DNA of 64,000 nt, from contig JAJPJS010000025.1 in assembly GCA_021324115.1 (NCBI GenBank), forward strand, positions 19,661-83,660, written 5' to 3'. This stretch comes from Nitrososphaerota archaeon (lineage in GTDB: Archaea; Thermoproteota; Nitrososphaeria; Conexivisphaerales; DTJL01). This document shows, in pieces, positions 40,783 to 49,752 of this stretch (the first letter of the stretch is position 1; each line of letters opens with the position of its first letter). The notes under the pieces were generated by a model. It ran no database searches. It saw only the letters and a list, made by a program, of their open reading frames with translations, and had not been told where the DNA came from. The position numbers and the translations under genes are program-made.

Positions 40783-41253
40783 TTGACTGGTACCACAGAA
40801 GCAAACAGGGGATGGCCGGGGGATTCCACTCAGCCGCTGATATTCAGGAAGGGGGTCAAGTTCGAAAAATGCCCCATAGCTGCATCTTTGGGAGTTCTAG
40901 GAAAGAAATGGACTCTGTTGATACTCCGGGACATAGGTCTTCGCGGGATAGACCGCTTTAATCGGCTGCTCGAATCGATATCTGGAATCACACCGAGGAT
41001 GCTGTCGAGGCGCCTCGATGAACTGGAGCGGAGCGGATTCATTGAACGAATTGAAGAAAGAAGAACGCCAAGAGTCGTTCGCTGGGCCGTTACGGCAATG
41101 GGCAGGGACGTATTCCCTGTGCTTTTGCAGCTAGTTGTATTTGGGTCGAAGTGGTATGCAGGGGAAGTATTCAGCGATAAGCGGGCGCGCACATGGTCAG
41201 AGCTCTTTGAGCCCGACATCCCTTTCTTAACCGAATCGACAAATTATCATTAG
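40783..41253 (+). CDS. HxlR-family transcriptional regulator
   Basis: 156 residues. The HxlR pattern is EKCPIAASLGVLGKKWTLLI (Cys30) then RGIDRFNRLLESISGITPRM, SRRLDELERSGFIERI and a wing before WAVTAMGRDVFPVL. HxlR regulators often sense thiol-reactive or quinone compounds through the Cys. TTG 40783 lies about 27 nt after the TATA box, so the mRNA is leaderless. It probably represses the divergent exporter and itself through the palindrome. Confidence 0.9.
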   Translation: MTGTTEANRGWPGDSTQPLIFRKGVKFEKCPIAASLGVLGKKWTLLILRDIGLRGIDRFNRLLESISGITPRMLSRRLDELERSGFIERIEERRTPRVVRWAVTAMGRDVFPVLLQLVVFGSKWYAGEVFSDKRARTWSELFEPDIPFLTESTNYH

Positions 41254-41907
41254 GTCGTGATGGCTGAATTCGTGGCTTCTTGTCCTATCGATCTCGGATC
41301 CCGTCAAACTGATACTGCAGTTAGACCGAAGGCGCGCTTTTTGAGACCACAGTTAGTCTGAGTCTCTGGATACTACCGCCAGCGTGGGTACTGATGCCGG
41401 ACCCAGCGGATTCGTTTGTGGGTTACATGCCATTCGGTATCATACTCCTGTTGTATCGTCACCACCGACAGCAGCAAATCAAAGAACCCTGTTGGGAACT
41501 CCACTTGACGTTTCCATCGGAACTTACGACCCCAACATCCTGGTAGAAGGGGCTGACCGGAAATGTCGAAGCCTCTCGTATTGGGTCGTACGGTAGGTGT
41601 TCTCTGCGGCCGACGCCCAGGTCATCACCGTCTCGGTCCTCCGGGCCACGGTGTGCTTCCTGAGTCGTCAAAGTACAGAGTCGACATAGAGGTACTGCTT
41701 TCCTAGCTTCAATGCGATCTCTCTCCCAATCAGATCGGGGCTCTCCTTCACGTCCTTAGCTATCTCCGCGTCCAAAGTGGGACGGGTGAAGGCTCCCGGG
41801 CGACCGCTTAGGGTGGGTAGACCGCCGCTAACGTAGTGGCTGCGCGGAACCCTCAATTTATGACCCCAATAATCTACATTTGAGCCCCGAACATAACAGA
41901 TGATTAA
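41254..41907. other. Region of decayed coding sequence before tRNA-Arg
   Basis: No intact gene. A minus-strand frame at 41668-41856 ends with IAKDVKESPDLIGREIALKL then GKQYLYVDSVL, which has protein-like composition and may be a remnant, with a possible frameshifted continuation near 41600. No identification was possible. Confidence 0.35.
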
Positions 41908-42003
41908 CGGGCCCGGTGGGATTTGAACCCACGACCTAACGCTTAGGAGGCGTTCGCGCTATCCATAATGCGCACTACGGCTGTAGTTCTGCGCTACGGG
42001 CCC
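41908..42003 (-). tRNA. tRNA-Arg (CCT) with a D-loop insertion
   Basis: The acceptor GGGCCCG pairs with CGGGCCC, the anticodon stem AACGC/GCGTT encloses CTCCTAA (anticodon CCT), and the T arm is GTGGG-TTCAAAT-CCCAC. The discriminator is G; CCA is not encoded. The D stem is GCGC/GCGC. Between A14-G15 and TGGATA are about 23 nt (41988-41966), containing the hairpin ACTAC-AGCC-GTAGT followed by GCGC. A normal D loop needs only two or three of them. Interpreted as a small non-canonical intron; removing about 21-22 nt restores a standard tRNA. Confidence 0.9.
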
Positions 42004-42089
42004 GGGCGAATGCGATACTTTGGTCAATTTTAAGTATTAGGTGCGGCGGCGGTATTGTTTGTTAGTTTGAAAATAAGCGGTGTGAGTCA

Positions 42090-42545
42090 ATGAGCGTGGA
42101 AAAGGCGCAGAAGGACAAGGTGGTTTCTGCGATCTATGCCCACTTCGAAGCAGGAAAAAACAAGGACTTGACCGCGCTGGAAGGATTTCACGCGGACGAA
42201 ACCATTTTTTCAAAATTTGATGAATTTCCACCCTACTCCAAGCAGGACCTGAAGCAGGCTATTCTATTCGAACAGGCAGCCTTCGCAAACATGTCCGATT
42301 ATCAATACAAGTTGCACGACCTGAAGGTGGATTTTGTCTACCCAGTTGCAGTTGCAACCTTTTATCTGGAATACTCTGCGGTGTTCGTGAACAATTATTC
42401 GTTCGAGGGGAGACAGATTAAGTCGAAATCGCGTGTAACCATGGTCTTCGCGAAAAGGGAGGATGACTGGAAGATCATTCACGAACATTTCAGCACATTC
42501 TCAGACTGGCCAACACACCATCAGCATCAGAATGTTGGTCCCTGA
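42090..42545 (+). CDS. SnoaL/NTF2-like protein (DUF4440 type)
   Basis: 151 residues. The cone-shaped NTF2-like pattern: KVVSAIYAHFEAGKNKDLTA, HADETIFSKFDEFPPY, VAVATFYLEYSAVFV and SRVTMVFAKREDDWKIIHEH. These ketosteroid-isomerase-like domains bind small ligands or act as simple enzymes; substrate unknown. A GGTGTGA motif lies just upstream of ATG 42090. The 3' end overlaps the convergent CBS gene by 19 nt. Confidence 0.8.
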   Translation: MSVEKAQKDKVVSAIYAHFEAGKNKDLTALEGFHADETIFSKFDEFPPYSKQDLKQAILFEQAAFANMSDYQYKLHDLKVDFVYPVAVATFYLEYSAVFVNNYSFEGRQIKSKSRVTMVFAKREDDWKIIHEHFSTFSDWPTHHQHQNVGP

Positions 42546-42958
42546 AGCCTGGCGACTTGCGAAGAAACTTTATCGACGTACTCCTTCAAATTTCCCAACA
42601 TGCTTCGTGCTGTGATCACTCCAATCACCTTTCCCTTGTCCACAACCAGCACCCTCCTGATCATGCTTTTACTCATCAATTGCGCCACGTTATCTATTCC
42701 CTCCAAAGCGTCGACTTCGACCAGCTCGGTTGTCATTATCTCCTCGAGCTTTGTGGTCGCAGGGTCCTTCCCTTCGGCAACAAGCCGGCTCACATAATCC
42801 CATTCCGTGACTATCCCTTCAGGAGTGCCGTCGCTTCCGGCTATTATCACATAACCATGTTTTCTTTCTTTCATCACTTTTGCGGCTTCGAGTGCCGTGG
42901 CAGTTCTCGGCATCTTTACAAAGTCCGAATCAAGTATGTCCTTTGCGTATAGGACCAA
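42527..42958 (-). CDS. CBS-domain pair protein
   Basis: 143 residues made of two CBS motifs: AKDILDSDFVKMPRTATALE...GIVTEWDYVSRL and EIMTTELVEVDALEGIDNVA...GVITARSMLG. A stand-alone Bateman module that may bind AMP/ATP or SAM and regulate a partner protein. TTG 42958. No other domain is present. Confidence 0.9.
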   Translation of the reverse strand: MVLYAKDILDSDFVKMPRTATALEAAKVMKERKHGYVIIAGSDGTPEGIVTEWDYVSRLVAEGKDPATTKLEEIMTTELVEVDALEGIDNVAQLMSKSMIRRVLVVDKGKVIGVITARSMLGNLKEYVDKVSSQVARLQGPTF

Positions 42959-43349
42959 CGCATCTTAAAATTTCTAGGTTTGATATAATCCTTTTCTAGC
43001 ATATTCAGATTGCGGCTGGTCTGCCAGACCCAAGCAAGGGGTATCAGCAAGTGCCCGACACATAATCGATCAACCAATGTACGTTGTACGAGCTCAGCAT
43101 GCGCGTAGGCGTTAACGTTGCACAGCTGCATTTGTGAAGCCCTGCTCTTCAAGCGAGAAAACACGAATACTGAATTCATCGCACTCCGCTGCTCGGTATG
43201 AAAGGAAACTTTCTGGTTCAAAGAAACCTGCAGCGGAGTTCACGGGGCAGTGACGAAAGAGAGGAACCAGGGTCAGAATCATACGGATCGGTTCCATATG
43301 TCCAAATGATGCGGTATCTCATTTGCACCACAGGTCCGTTTACAGTGCT
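42959..43349. other. Intergenic region between CBS protein and MFS exporter
   Basis: Nothing recognisable was found apart from a TTAAAATTT box near 42964 that may belong to the CBS gene. A 101-codon minus-strand frame overlaps the CBS start and was rejected. Confidence 0.4.
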
Positions 43350-44765
43350 CTAGGCGGTCAGCGTTCTCTTACCTCTCATAAGAGAAGGTACCACAGCTGC
43401 AAGACATATTATGGCGGTAATTGAAAAAATTGTGTGCCAGGAATTCATGAAAATGGACAGATTCAGTGCGCCTGAAGCTACTGGGGTTCCTGAAAATATG
43501 TCGTCAAGCACGTATGTTGGAATCGAAGCTGCCATGATCACAAACGAGAGGCTGAGAGAAAGCAAGAAGCCCGTGTTGACAACCGTGGACGAAGTTCCGG
43601 CTGCAACCCCTCTCCTGGTAACTGGTACCGAACTCATTATGGAGCTGGAGTTCGGGGAGGCGAACATCCCACCGCCAACACCGGCCATCAGCATAGGAAT
43701 CAGGAATACCGAGTACGGTACAGATGCGGGAATTCTTGAAAACCAAACGTAGGACAGTGCCGAGAGTATAAGCCCCCCCGAGGCAAGTCCTCTGGAGCCG
43801 TATCTATCCGAAAGGTAACCGCTGAGGGGACCAGCGCTCACGAACGCCAGGGCGAACGGTAGCATTTTCATCCCTGCAGAGAGGGCATCAAGAAGGAGTG
43901 CACCTTGAAAGTAGAATACGAACAGCAGGCTAACGGTGCCTCGTGCAAGCGAGGACAGGAAGTTGGCAAGGATTCCAGCTCCGAACATCCTAATTCTGAA
44001 AAGACTGAGGTCTATCATGGGACTGGATACCCTTCTTTCCACAGCCAAAAACGCGACAAGCATCAAAAGCCCGGCGGTTATTGCCATGTCATCCGTAAGT
44101 GTCCAACCAGTGATCGCTCCAAGTGTAAGGCCAAGAAGCAGAACCGATAGCCCCAGTGCAAATAGCAAGTTGCCTATCGGGTCGAGTCTCTCCCCCTTTG
44201 GCACTCCGACCAGCTCTTTCAGATGGGTATGTGCCCTCAACGTTGCGTAAATCCCAATCGGTATGTTTATCCAGAATATCGACCTCCATCCGAGAAGTCC
44301 CGTGAGGATTCCTCCAAGAACCAGGCCCGATACAGAGCCGGCAACTCCTGCTACCTGATTGATCCCCAATGCCTTGCCCCGTTCCGTTGCGGGGAAGGCG
44401 TCTGTGACGATCGCGGCAGAGTTGGAAAAAAGAAGCGCGGCCCCGGTTCCCTGAAGTAGCCTGGATGCCACAAGCATCGGCCCATTAACGGCTATGCTGC
44501 AGGTTGCAGACCCCACGGTAAAGATCGCAAAACCCAATTTGTATAGCCTCACTCGCCCATATAGATCCGCGAGCCTTCCAAACGTTAAGAGAAGTGTTGC
44601 GGTAATCAGCTGATATCCGATTATAGTCCAGAGTCCTTCAAACGCATTCATCTGGGGCAGTTCCCGGATTATGGTTGGAAGGGATATCAGCACGATGTTA
44701 GAATCGAGGAGCGCCATGAACGACCCGATCGTCGTGTTGGTCAGGACAGTATACTTGTACTGCAT
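43350..44765 (-). CDS. MFS drug exporter (EmrB/QacA-like), second copy
   Basis: 471 residues with about 14 TM segments. N-terminal FMALLDSNIVLISLPTIIRE, motif A GRLADLYGRVRLYKLG, and motif C GVAGSVSGLVLGGILTG in TM5. This is the DHA2 family of proton-driven exporters. It is clearly diverged from the exporter at 39.3-40.7 kb. No regulator gene is adjacent. Confidence 0.9.
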   Translation of the reverse strand: MQYKYTVLTNTTIGSFMALLDSNIVLISLPTIIRELPQMNAFEGLWTIIGYQLITATLLLTFGRLADLYGRVRLYKLGFAIFTVGSATCSIAVNGPMLVASRLLQGTGAALLFSNSAAIVTDAFPATERGKALGINQVAGVAGSVSGLVLGGILTGLLGWRSIFWINIPIGIYATLRAHTHLKELVGVPKGERLDPIGNLLFALGLSVLLLGLTLGAITGWTLTDDMAITAGLLMLVAFLAVERRVSSPMIDLSLFRIRMFGAGILANFLSSLARGTVSLLFVFYFQGALLLDALSAGMKMLPFALAFVSAGPLSGYLSDRYGSRGLASGGLILSALSYVWFSRIPASVPYSVFLIPMLMAGVGGGMFASPNSSSIMSSVPVTRRGVAAGTSSTVVNTGFLLSLSLSFVIMAASIPTYVLDDIFSGTPVASGALNLSIFMNSWHTIFSITAIICLAAVVPSLMRGKRTLTA

Positions 44766-44913
44766 TTGATCGCGCCCGGCTCTAGCTGGACCTGCGACTT
44801 GGAGTCAAAATAAGAACATATCGCCATGAACACGATCGAGACATGAAAAGGGGAACTATGAAGAAGAACAGGCCGGCATAAATCCATTTTTTGAAGGAGA
44901 CTTTCTGGCTCCT

Positions 44914-45657
44914 ATGAAAACCCCCTGGACCCCATTTGAACATCAAGAAGGTTTTTTGAACCATGTTTCTACCGCCAGTGTGATGGCGGCAGAAAGACCA
45001 AGATCAGAGGAAAAATTGTTGGATTGTAAAGCGGAATCAAGTCTGACGCACATTCAGTACGCGGTGGACTATCTTGCGTCAAGAGATGCCGCAATGGCGT
45101 CGCTCGCCCGTAAGGCGCATCTGGACAATTACATCACAGGCTTAACGCCTTTTGAATCCCTTGTTCATGCCGTCATATATCAACAACTGTCGGGTCGGGC
45201 GGCAAGGTCCGTGCATCTGAAGTTACTCTCTCTGTTTGGTGGAAAGTACCCTGCTCCACACGAGTTGATCTCCACCCCCGATGATCGGCTGAGGGGGACG
45301 GGGATTAGTGCAAGGAAAGTTCAGTACCTGAAGGAAATAGCTAAGGCGGCTAATGAAGGAAAACTTGAGAGGTCACATCTCGCGAATCTTCCGGACGAAA
45401 AAATCATCGAGCTTCTGGATGACATCAGAGGCGTCGGAACCTGGACAATAGATATGCTTCTCATCTTTGTGCTGGGCAGACCGGACGTGTTCCCTGCTTC
45501 AGACCTTGGTCTCAGAAAGGCCATTGCAAGATTATACAAAATGGAAAGAATACCATCTGAAAGAGAGGCGGAGGAGTTTGCGAAAAGATGGGCCCCATAC
45601 CGTTCGGTAGCTTCCCTTATGCTTTGGCACAGTTTCGACAAATCCCCCTGGCAGTGA
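44914..45657 (+). CDS. DNA-3-methyladenine glycosylase II (AlkA-like, HhH-GPD)
   Basis: 247 residues. HhH-GPD motif: LLDDIRGVGTWTIDMLLIFV then GRPDVFPASDLGLRKA, with the catalytic Asp in FPASD. The AlkA-type domain starts with FESLVHAVIYQQLSGRAARS. It excises alkylated purines. The N-terminal 24 residues are poorly supported; ATG 44983 (MAAERPRSEE) is a plausible alternative to ATG 44914. Convergent with the aminotransferase gene. Confidence 0.92.
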   Translation: MKTPWTPFEHQEGFLNHVSTASVMAAERPRSEEKLLDCKAESSLTHIQYAVDYLASRDAAMASLARKAHLDNYITGLTPFESLVHAVIYQQLSGRAARSVHLKLLSLFGGKYPAPHELISTPDDRLRGTGISARKVQYLKEIAKAANEGKLERSHLANLPDEKIIELLDDIRGVGTWTIDMLLIFVLGRPDVFPASDLGLRKAIARLYKMERIPSEREAEEFAKRWAPYRSVASLMLWHSFDKSPWQ

Positions 45658-45664
45658 AGGATGC

Positions 45665-46978
45665 TTAGCTCGCGGCCCTCTTGATGGCTTCCTCGACTAC
45701 GTCAAGTCCTTCATCCAGCATATCCTGCTCGATGACGAGCGGTGGGAATATCCTGAGGGAAGATTTTCCGCAGCTAAGCAGGAGTGCGCCATGTTTCCAG
45801 CTGTAGTCCAGTATCCTCTCGACTTCCTTGATACCGAATTCCTTGCTTCTCTTATCCTTCACGATTTCCACCCCCACCATGAGACCCTTCCCCCTGACAT
45901 CGCCGATTATTTCGTACTTTTCCTTCATTTCATTTAATCGCTTCATGAGTTGCGAACCCAATCTTTCTGCATTCTCCATCAGCTTCCCTTGCTCTATCAT
46001 CTTCAGCGTCTCCAGGGCGGATGCTGCAGAGAGCGGGTTGCCACCAAAGGTTGATGCGTGAGACCCCGGTTCCCAGGTCATGACGCTTTTCTTCGCGACG
46101 AGTGCGGAGAGGGGCATCCCGGCCGCTATACCTTTGGCTATCAGCACCATGTCCGGTTCGATCCCCCAGTGTTCGATTGCAAACCACTTCCCGGTGCGAC
46201 CGATTCCTGACTGGACCTCGTCGTCCACCATGAGTATTCCGTTTGGCTTCATCATCTTCTCCAGCCTCTTGAAGAAATCCGGTGGAGGGACCACATATCC
46301 CCCTTCCCCCTGTATCGGTTCAAAGAATACTCCAGCCACCTCTTCTGCGGGAACATACTTGTCCAGCACTTCATGTTGTATGAAGTCTGTACAGAAGTAT
46401 CCACAGTCCGGGAAGGTCTTTCCGTAGGGACACCTATAGCAGTAGGGGTATGGAACATGTGTAACACCTGAGAGCAACGGCGAAAATCCCTTCATCTGTC
46501 TGGTCTTGCTCGAGGTCAGGCTCAAGGCACCCATCGTCCTACCATGGAATGCTCCGCTGAACGCCAGCATTCGGGGTCTTCTTGTGTGGTATCTTGCAAG
46601 TTTTATCGCAGCCTCTACCGCCTCCGCCCCACTGTTACCATAGTACACACTCTTCTCCCAGCTTCCAGGCGTAATCTCGACCAGCTTTTCAGCCAGCTTG
46701 ATTATGTTTTCATAGTAGAAATCGGTGTAAGAGAAGTGCAGAAACTTTTCCGCCTGTTTCTTGATGGCATCAACGACAGGCGAGGGGGTTGAGCCAACGG
46801 ATAGTACTCCCAAACCGGCGTTTAGGTCGATGTATCTGTTGCCGTCAACATCCTCAACAAGCGCGCCATGAGCCTTTTCAATGACAAGAGGGTAGAATCT
46901 TGCAATGGAAGGTGAAAGAAGTCTGGTAGTTTCCTCCACGACCTTCCTGGCCTTTGGTCCAGGAGGCTCCGTCTTCAT
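45665..46978 (-). CDS. Class III aminotransferase (GABA/ornithine type or amino acid racemase)
   Basis: 437 residues. PLP marks: GALVEDVDGNRYIDLNAGLG, GNSGAEAVEAAIKLAR, FSGAFHGRTMGALSLTSS, VDDEVQSGIGRTGKWFAIE and the PLP lysine in LIAKGIAAGMPLSA. It has an internal Cys-rich loop, YPYCYRCPYGKTFPDCGYFC, typical of the archaeal subgroup that includes Pyrococcus aminotransferase/racemases. Exact reaction cannot be fixed. ATG 46978 (MKTEPPGPKARKV) is preferred over 47011. Confidence 0.9.
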   Translation of the reverse strand: MKTEPPGPKARKVVEETTRLLSPSIARFYPLVIEKAHGALVEDVDGNRYIDLNAGLGVLSVGSTPSPVVDAIKKQAEKFLHFSYTDFYYENIIKLAEKLVEITPGSWEKSVYYGNSGAEAVEAAIKLARYHTRRPRMLAFSGAFHGRTMGALSLTSSKTRQMKGFSPLLSGVTHVPYPYCYRCPYGKTFPDCGYFCTDFIQHEVLDKYVPAEEVAGVFFEPIQGEGGYVVPPPDFFKRLEKMMKPNGILMVDDEVQSGIGRTGKWFAIEHWGIEPDMVLIAKGIAAGMPLSALVAKKSVMTWEPGSHASTFGGNPLSAASALETLKMIEQGKLMENAERLGSQLMKRLNEMKEKYEIIGDVRGKGLMVGVEIVKDKRSKEFGIKEVERILDYSWKHGALLLSCGKSSLRIFPPLVIEQDMLDEGLDVVEEAIKRAAS

Positions 46979-47011
46979 GTTTATGTATTTCACAAAACCG
47001 ATAGAACTCAT

Positions 47012-47516
47012 CAGATAAAAAAGTCATTCCCATTCACTTTACGCAGCGAACCCTGCGTTGATGGACCCGCGACGTTCGATTTTGAAAAATGACGGTGAGG
47101 AAATCGACGGGCCTTCAACATAGCATTATTTATTACGAACATCCCCAAGGGAAGTCCACTGGCATCAACTGGGTTTATGCGTGATCGTAGCGTCAGTCCA
47201 TTCTTGCCTGCATCGGAACCAGTTAAAATACCGGGATGAAAAGACTGGAGGAAGCCATTCATCTTCGCGTCTTCTTCTTATCTGTATTTTTGGTGCCAGC
47301 TTTTGTTTCAGGCATACACACGAAGCCTCTTAACAACAGGCAACTGGATATGTCCTTGGCCACTCATCCCTGACGTGCCTGCAACAACCTCTGTTTGCCC
47401 AACTTCCTCTCCATTTCTCGACGAAATTGGCTCATATTTAGCATCGATTGCGTACAAATCTTGGCATTTACACACACATGATTTAATAGGGCTATGGCGT
47501 CTTTATTTCGATACAA
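47012..47516. other. Intergenic region upstream of the oxidoreductase operon
   Basis: No convincing coding sequence, RNA or repeat was found. CATGATTTAATAGGG near 47477-47486 is centred about 35 nt before ATG 47517 and is the likely TATA box of the oxidoreductase operon. Confidence 0.4.
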
Positions 47517-48419
47517 ATGATGATCCGAGTTCGATTCCACGGAAGGGGAGGTCAGGGCGCAAAGACTGCCAGCAGAATACTTGGCACGGCGGCGTTTAAC
47601 GAAGGATTGAACGTCCAGGACTCTCCCGTGTACGGAGCCGAAAGGAGGGGGGCTCCCGTGGCTGCATTCACCCGGATATCGGATGGTGAAGTACTCGAAA
47701 GAGGGTATGTCTTCGACCCCGACGTTGTGATGGTGATGGACAGCACCCTCCTCGATAATCCGACGGCAAGACCCCTTGACGGGATCAGAAGAAGGGGAGT
47801 TCTCTTCGTGAACTCTCAGACAGGTTCCTCATTCCATGGCATACAAACAGCAAGACCAGACATAAGGGTCGCGACCTTCGACCTTACAGGAGAGGCTCTC
47901 AGTCTTGTGGGAAAGGCGGTTATAAGTTCTGCCACTGCCGCAGCTGCGGCCAGAATAATCGGTCTTGTGACCGATGGTTCACTTGAGAAGGCGATCCGAA
48001 GTGAGCTTGAGGAGCTTGGCCTGAATGACGAACTGATCGAGAAAAACGTAACGCTCGGAAGAAAGGTCTTTGCCTCTCTGGAACCGGTTGAACTTTCGAC
48101 CGACGAATACTTTGTAAGAAGTGGACTGGTTCCGTTCGAACTCATAATGGGAGAAAGGACCGGGACGGAAGAAATTACCTCGGCGGGAAACTCCAATGCT
48201 GTTAAGACAGGGAGCTGGAGAATATTCAAACCCATCATCGATTACAATAAATGCACCGCGTGCATGGTCTGCTTTGCATACTGTCCGGAGTCTGCACTCA
48301 CTCTCAGGGGGGACTACAAACCTGTCATAGATGAAGACAACTGCAAGGGTTGCCTGATATGCTACAGGGAATGCCCTCCCAAGGCTATTACACTCGAAAA
48401 GGAGGTGAGGGAGTTTTGA
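47517..48419 (+). CDS. 2-oxoacid:ferredoxin oxidoreductase, fused gamma-delta subunit
   Basis: 300 residues. Gamma domain: MMIRVRFHGRGGQGAKTASR then VQDSPVYGAERRGAPVAAF. The C-terminal delta domain is a 2x[4Fe-4S] ferredoxin, YNKCTACMVCFAYCPESALT and CKGCLICYRECPPKAI. The complex oxidatively decarboxylates a 2-oxoacid to acyl-CoA and passes electrons to ferredoxin. Pyruvate versus other 2-oxoacids is not decidable here. The stop overlaps the TTG start of the alpha gene (TTGA). Confidence 0.93.
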   Translation: MMIRVRFHGRGGQGAKTASRILGTAAFNEGLNVQDSPVYGAERRGAPVAAFTRISDGEVLERGYVFDPDVVMVMDSTLLDNPTARPLDGIRRRGVLFVNSQTGSSFHGIQTARPDIRVATFDLTGEALSLVGKAVISSATAAAAARIIGLVTDGSLEKAIRSELEELGLNDELIEKNVTLGRKVFASLEPVELSTDEYFVRSGLVPFELIMGERTGTEEITSAGNSNAVKTGSWRIFKPIIDYNKCTACMVCFAYCPESALTLRGDYKPVIDEDNCKGCLICYRECPPKAITLEKEVREF

Positions 48420-49645
48420 GCGGCAGCACGCTCATGACAGGAAACCTCGCCGCGGCGTGGGGAGCAAGGCTGGCCGGCGTCGATTATGTTCCGGCATATC
48501 CCATCACACCCCAGACCGAAATAATCGAGACGATCGCAAAGTGGGTAAGACTTGGCCAGATGAAAGGTAAGCTGGTGCAGATGGATTCGGAGCATTCAAT
48601 GCTGACGGCTGCTGGCTCCGCTTCATTATCGGGTGCAAGGGTGTTCACGGCCACTTCCAGTCAGGGGCTACTGTATGGCCTGGAGATGCTCTACAACATT
48701 TCCGGATGGCGTGCCCCCATCCTTCTGGTAAATGTCTCGAGGGGGCTAGCGGCCCCTATCACGCTCGAGCCAGATCATAACGATGTACTCGCCGCCAGGG
48801 ATAGCGGCTTCCTTCAATTTCATGCTGAGACATGTCAGGAGGTGCTTGACCTCATACTACTGGGCTACAGGGTGGCGGAGGACAGGTCCGTCCTTCTGCC
48901 TGCAATCGTCAATCTTGACGGCTTCTACTTGTCCTTCACAAGGGAAAAGGTGGAACTTCCGAAAATGGACACGGTGTCGACCTTCCTCCCAGAGTACGAC
49001 CCTCCCGCTCCTTTGAGAGCCACAAAACCCGTGTCACATGGTGCGACAGTGCTGAGCGGTAATCTCTACAGCTACTTCAGGTACAGGATGCACGCCGCCT
49101 CACTGGAGGCGTCTGAAGTATTCCGAAAGGCCTCCGCCGAATATGGAGGACTGTTCGGAAGAGAGTATGAAGCCACCGAAGGATACATGCTTCAGGATGC
49201 AGAATATGTGATCGTCATGTCGAACTCCTTTACAACAATTGGAAAGCAGGTTGTGGCGAAGCTGAGGGAGCGAGGGGTGGCTGCAGGCCTTCTGAAGCTC
49301 CGAATGCTTAGGCCTTTTCCCTTTGATGATGTGGCCAAATCCCTTGCGGGAAGGAGGGCTGTGGCTGTATTCGACCAGAATCTGTCCCCTGGCTTCGGGG
49401 GAATACTGTACCCAGAGATACTTGCTTCGTTATACCACAAGAAAAACAGGCCCCAATTTGTGCTTCCTGTAGTAGGCGGTCTCGGTGGCAAACAGCTGAC
49501 GGTGCAGGAGCTGGAACGGGTGTTCGAATCGCTCAGGAATGGCCCTCCAACCTTCCCGGACAGACCGGACCCGATGTATCTCATGAGGGAGGATGAATTT
49601 GACAGAGCGAAGAGGAATATTGCGATTGCATCAGGAGGAGGGTGA
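48416..49645 (+). CDS. 2-oxoacid:ferredoxin oxidoreductase, alpha subunit
   Basis: 409 residues. Conserved: GNLAAAWGARLAGVDYVPAY then PITPQTEIIE, MDSEHSMLTAAGSASLSGAR and TATSSQGLLYGLEMLYNISG. A longer frame to 48350 runs into the gamma-delta gene; TTG 48416 is chosen because GGAGGTGA (about 48400-48408) precedes it by about 7 nt. It contributes to the TPP and substrate site with the beta subunit. It is followed by a 33-codon ORF before the beta gene. Confidence 0.94.
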   Translation: MSGSTLMTGNLAAAWGARLAGVDYVPAYPITPQTEIIETIAKWVRLGQMKGKLVQMDSEHSMLTAAGSASLSGARVFTATSSQGLLYGLEMLYNISGWRAPILLVNVSRGLAAPITLEPDHNDVLAARDSGFLQFHAETCQEVLDLILLGYRVAEDRSVLLPAIVNLDGFYLSFTREKVELPKMDTVSTFLPEYDPPAPLRATKPVSHGATVLSGNLYSYFRYRMHAASLEASEVFRKASAEYGGLFGREYEATEGYMLQDAEYVIVMSNSFTTIGKQVVAKLRERGVAAGLLKLRMLRPFPFDDVAKSLAGRRAVAVFDQNLSPGFGGILYPEILASLYHKKNRPQFVLPVVGGLGGKQLTVQELERVFESLRNGPPTFPDRPDPMYLMREDEFDRAKRNIAIASGGG

Positions 49646-49650
49646 GTACA

Positions 49651-49752
49651 TTGCAAAAAATCACTTCTGTTAATGCAAGGGTGGTTGATGTGGCTCACAC
49701 GCAAGGAAACGGAACTATCGTTTCGGAGGTGAATTTCAGAGTTGACAGTTGA
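49651..49752 (+). CDS. 33-residue ORF between alpha and beta subunit genes
   Basis: TTG 49651 follows AGGAGGAGGG (49633-49642) at a normal distance and encodes MQKITSVNARVVDVAH then TQGNGTIVSEVNFRVDS. The stop overlaps the beta start (49742). An in-frame GTG 49642 would add 3 residues and overlap the alpha stop. The other genes of this operon overlap directly, so a 97-nt gap filled by an SD-led ORF is unusual. A real microprotein or a coupling device; no family is recognised. Confidence 0.45.
   Translation: MQKITSVNARVVDVAHTQGNGTIVSEVNFRVDS

Noticed and set aside
31761..42003. att repeats of tRNA-Glu or tRNA-Arg bounding the island
   Set aside because: No second copy of either tRNA 3' end could be found by eye; the boundaries of this older insertion remain unknown.
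42916..43221. Minus-strand frame of 101 codons near the CBS gene
   Set aside because: Overlaps the CBS gene start and has no recognisable features.
47011..47599. Frames of 83 and 98 codons in the 47.0-47.6 kb gap
   Set aside because: Neither shows protein-like motifs; one overlaps the oxidoreductase start in another frame and the other starts inside the aminotransferase N-terminus.
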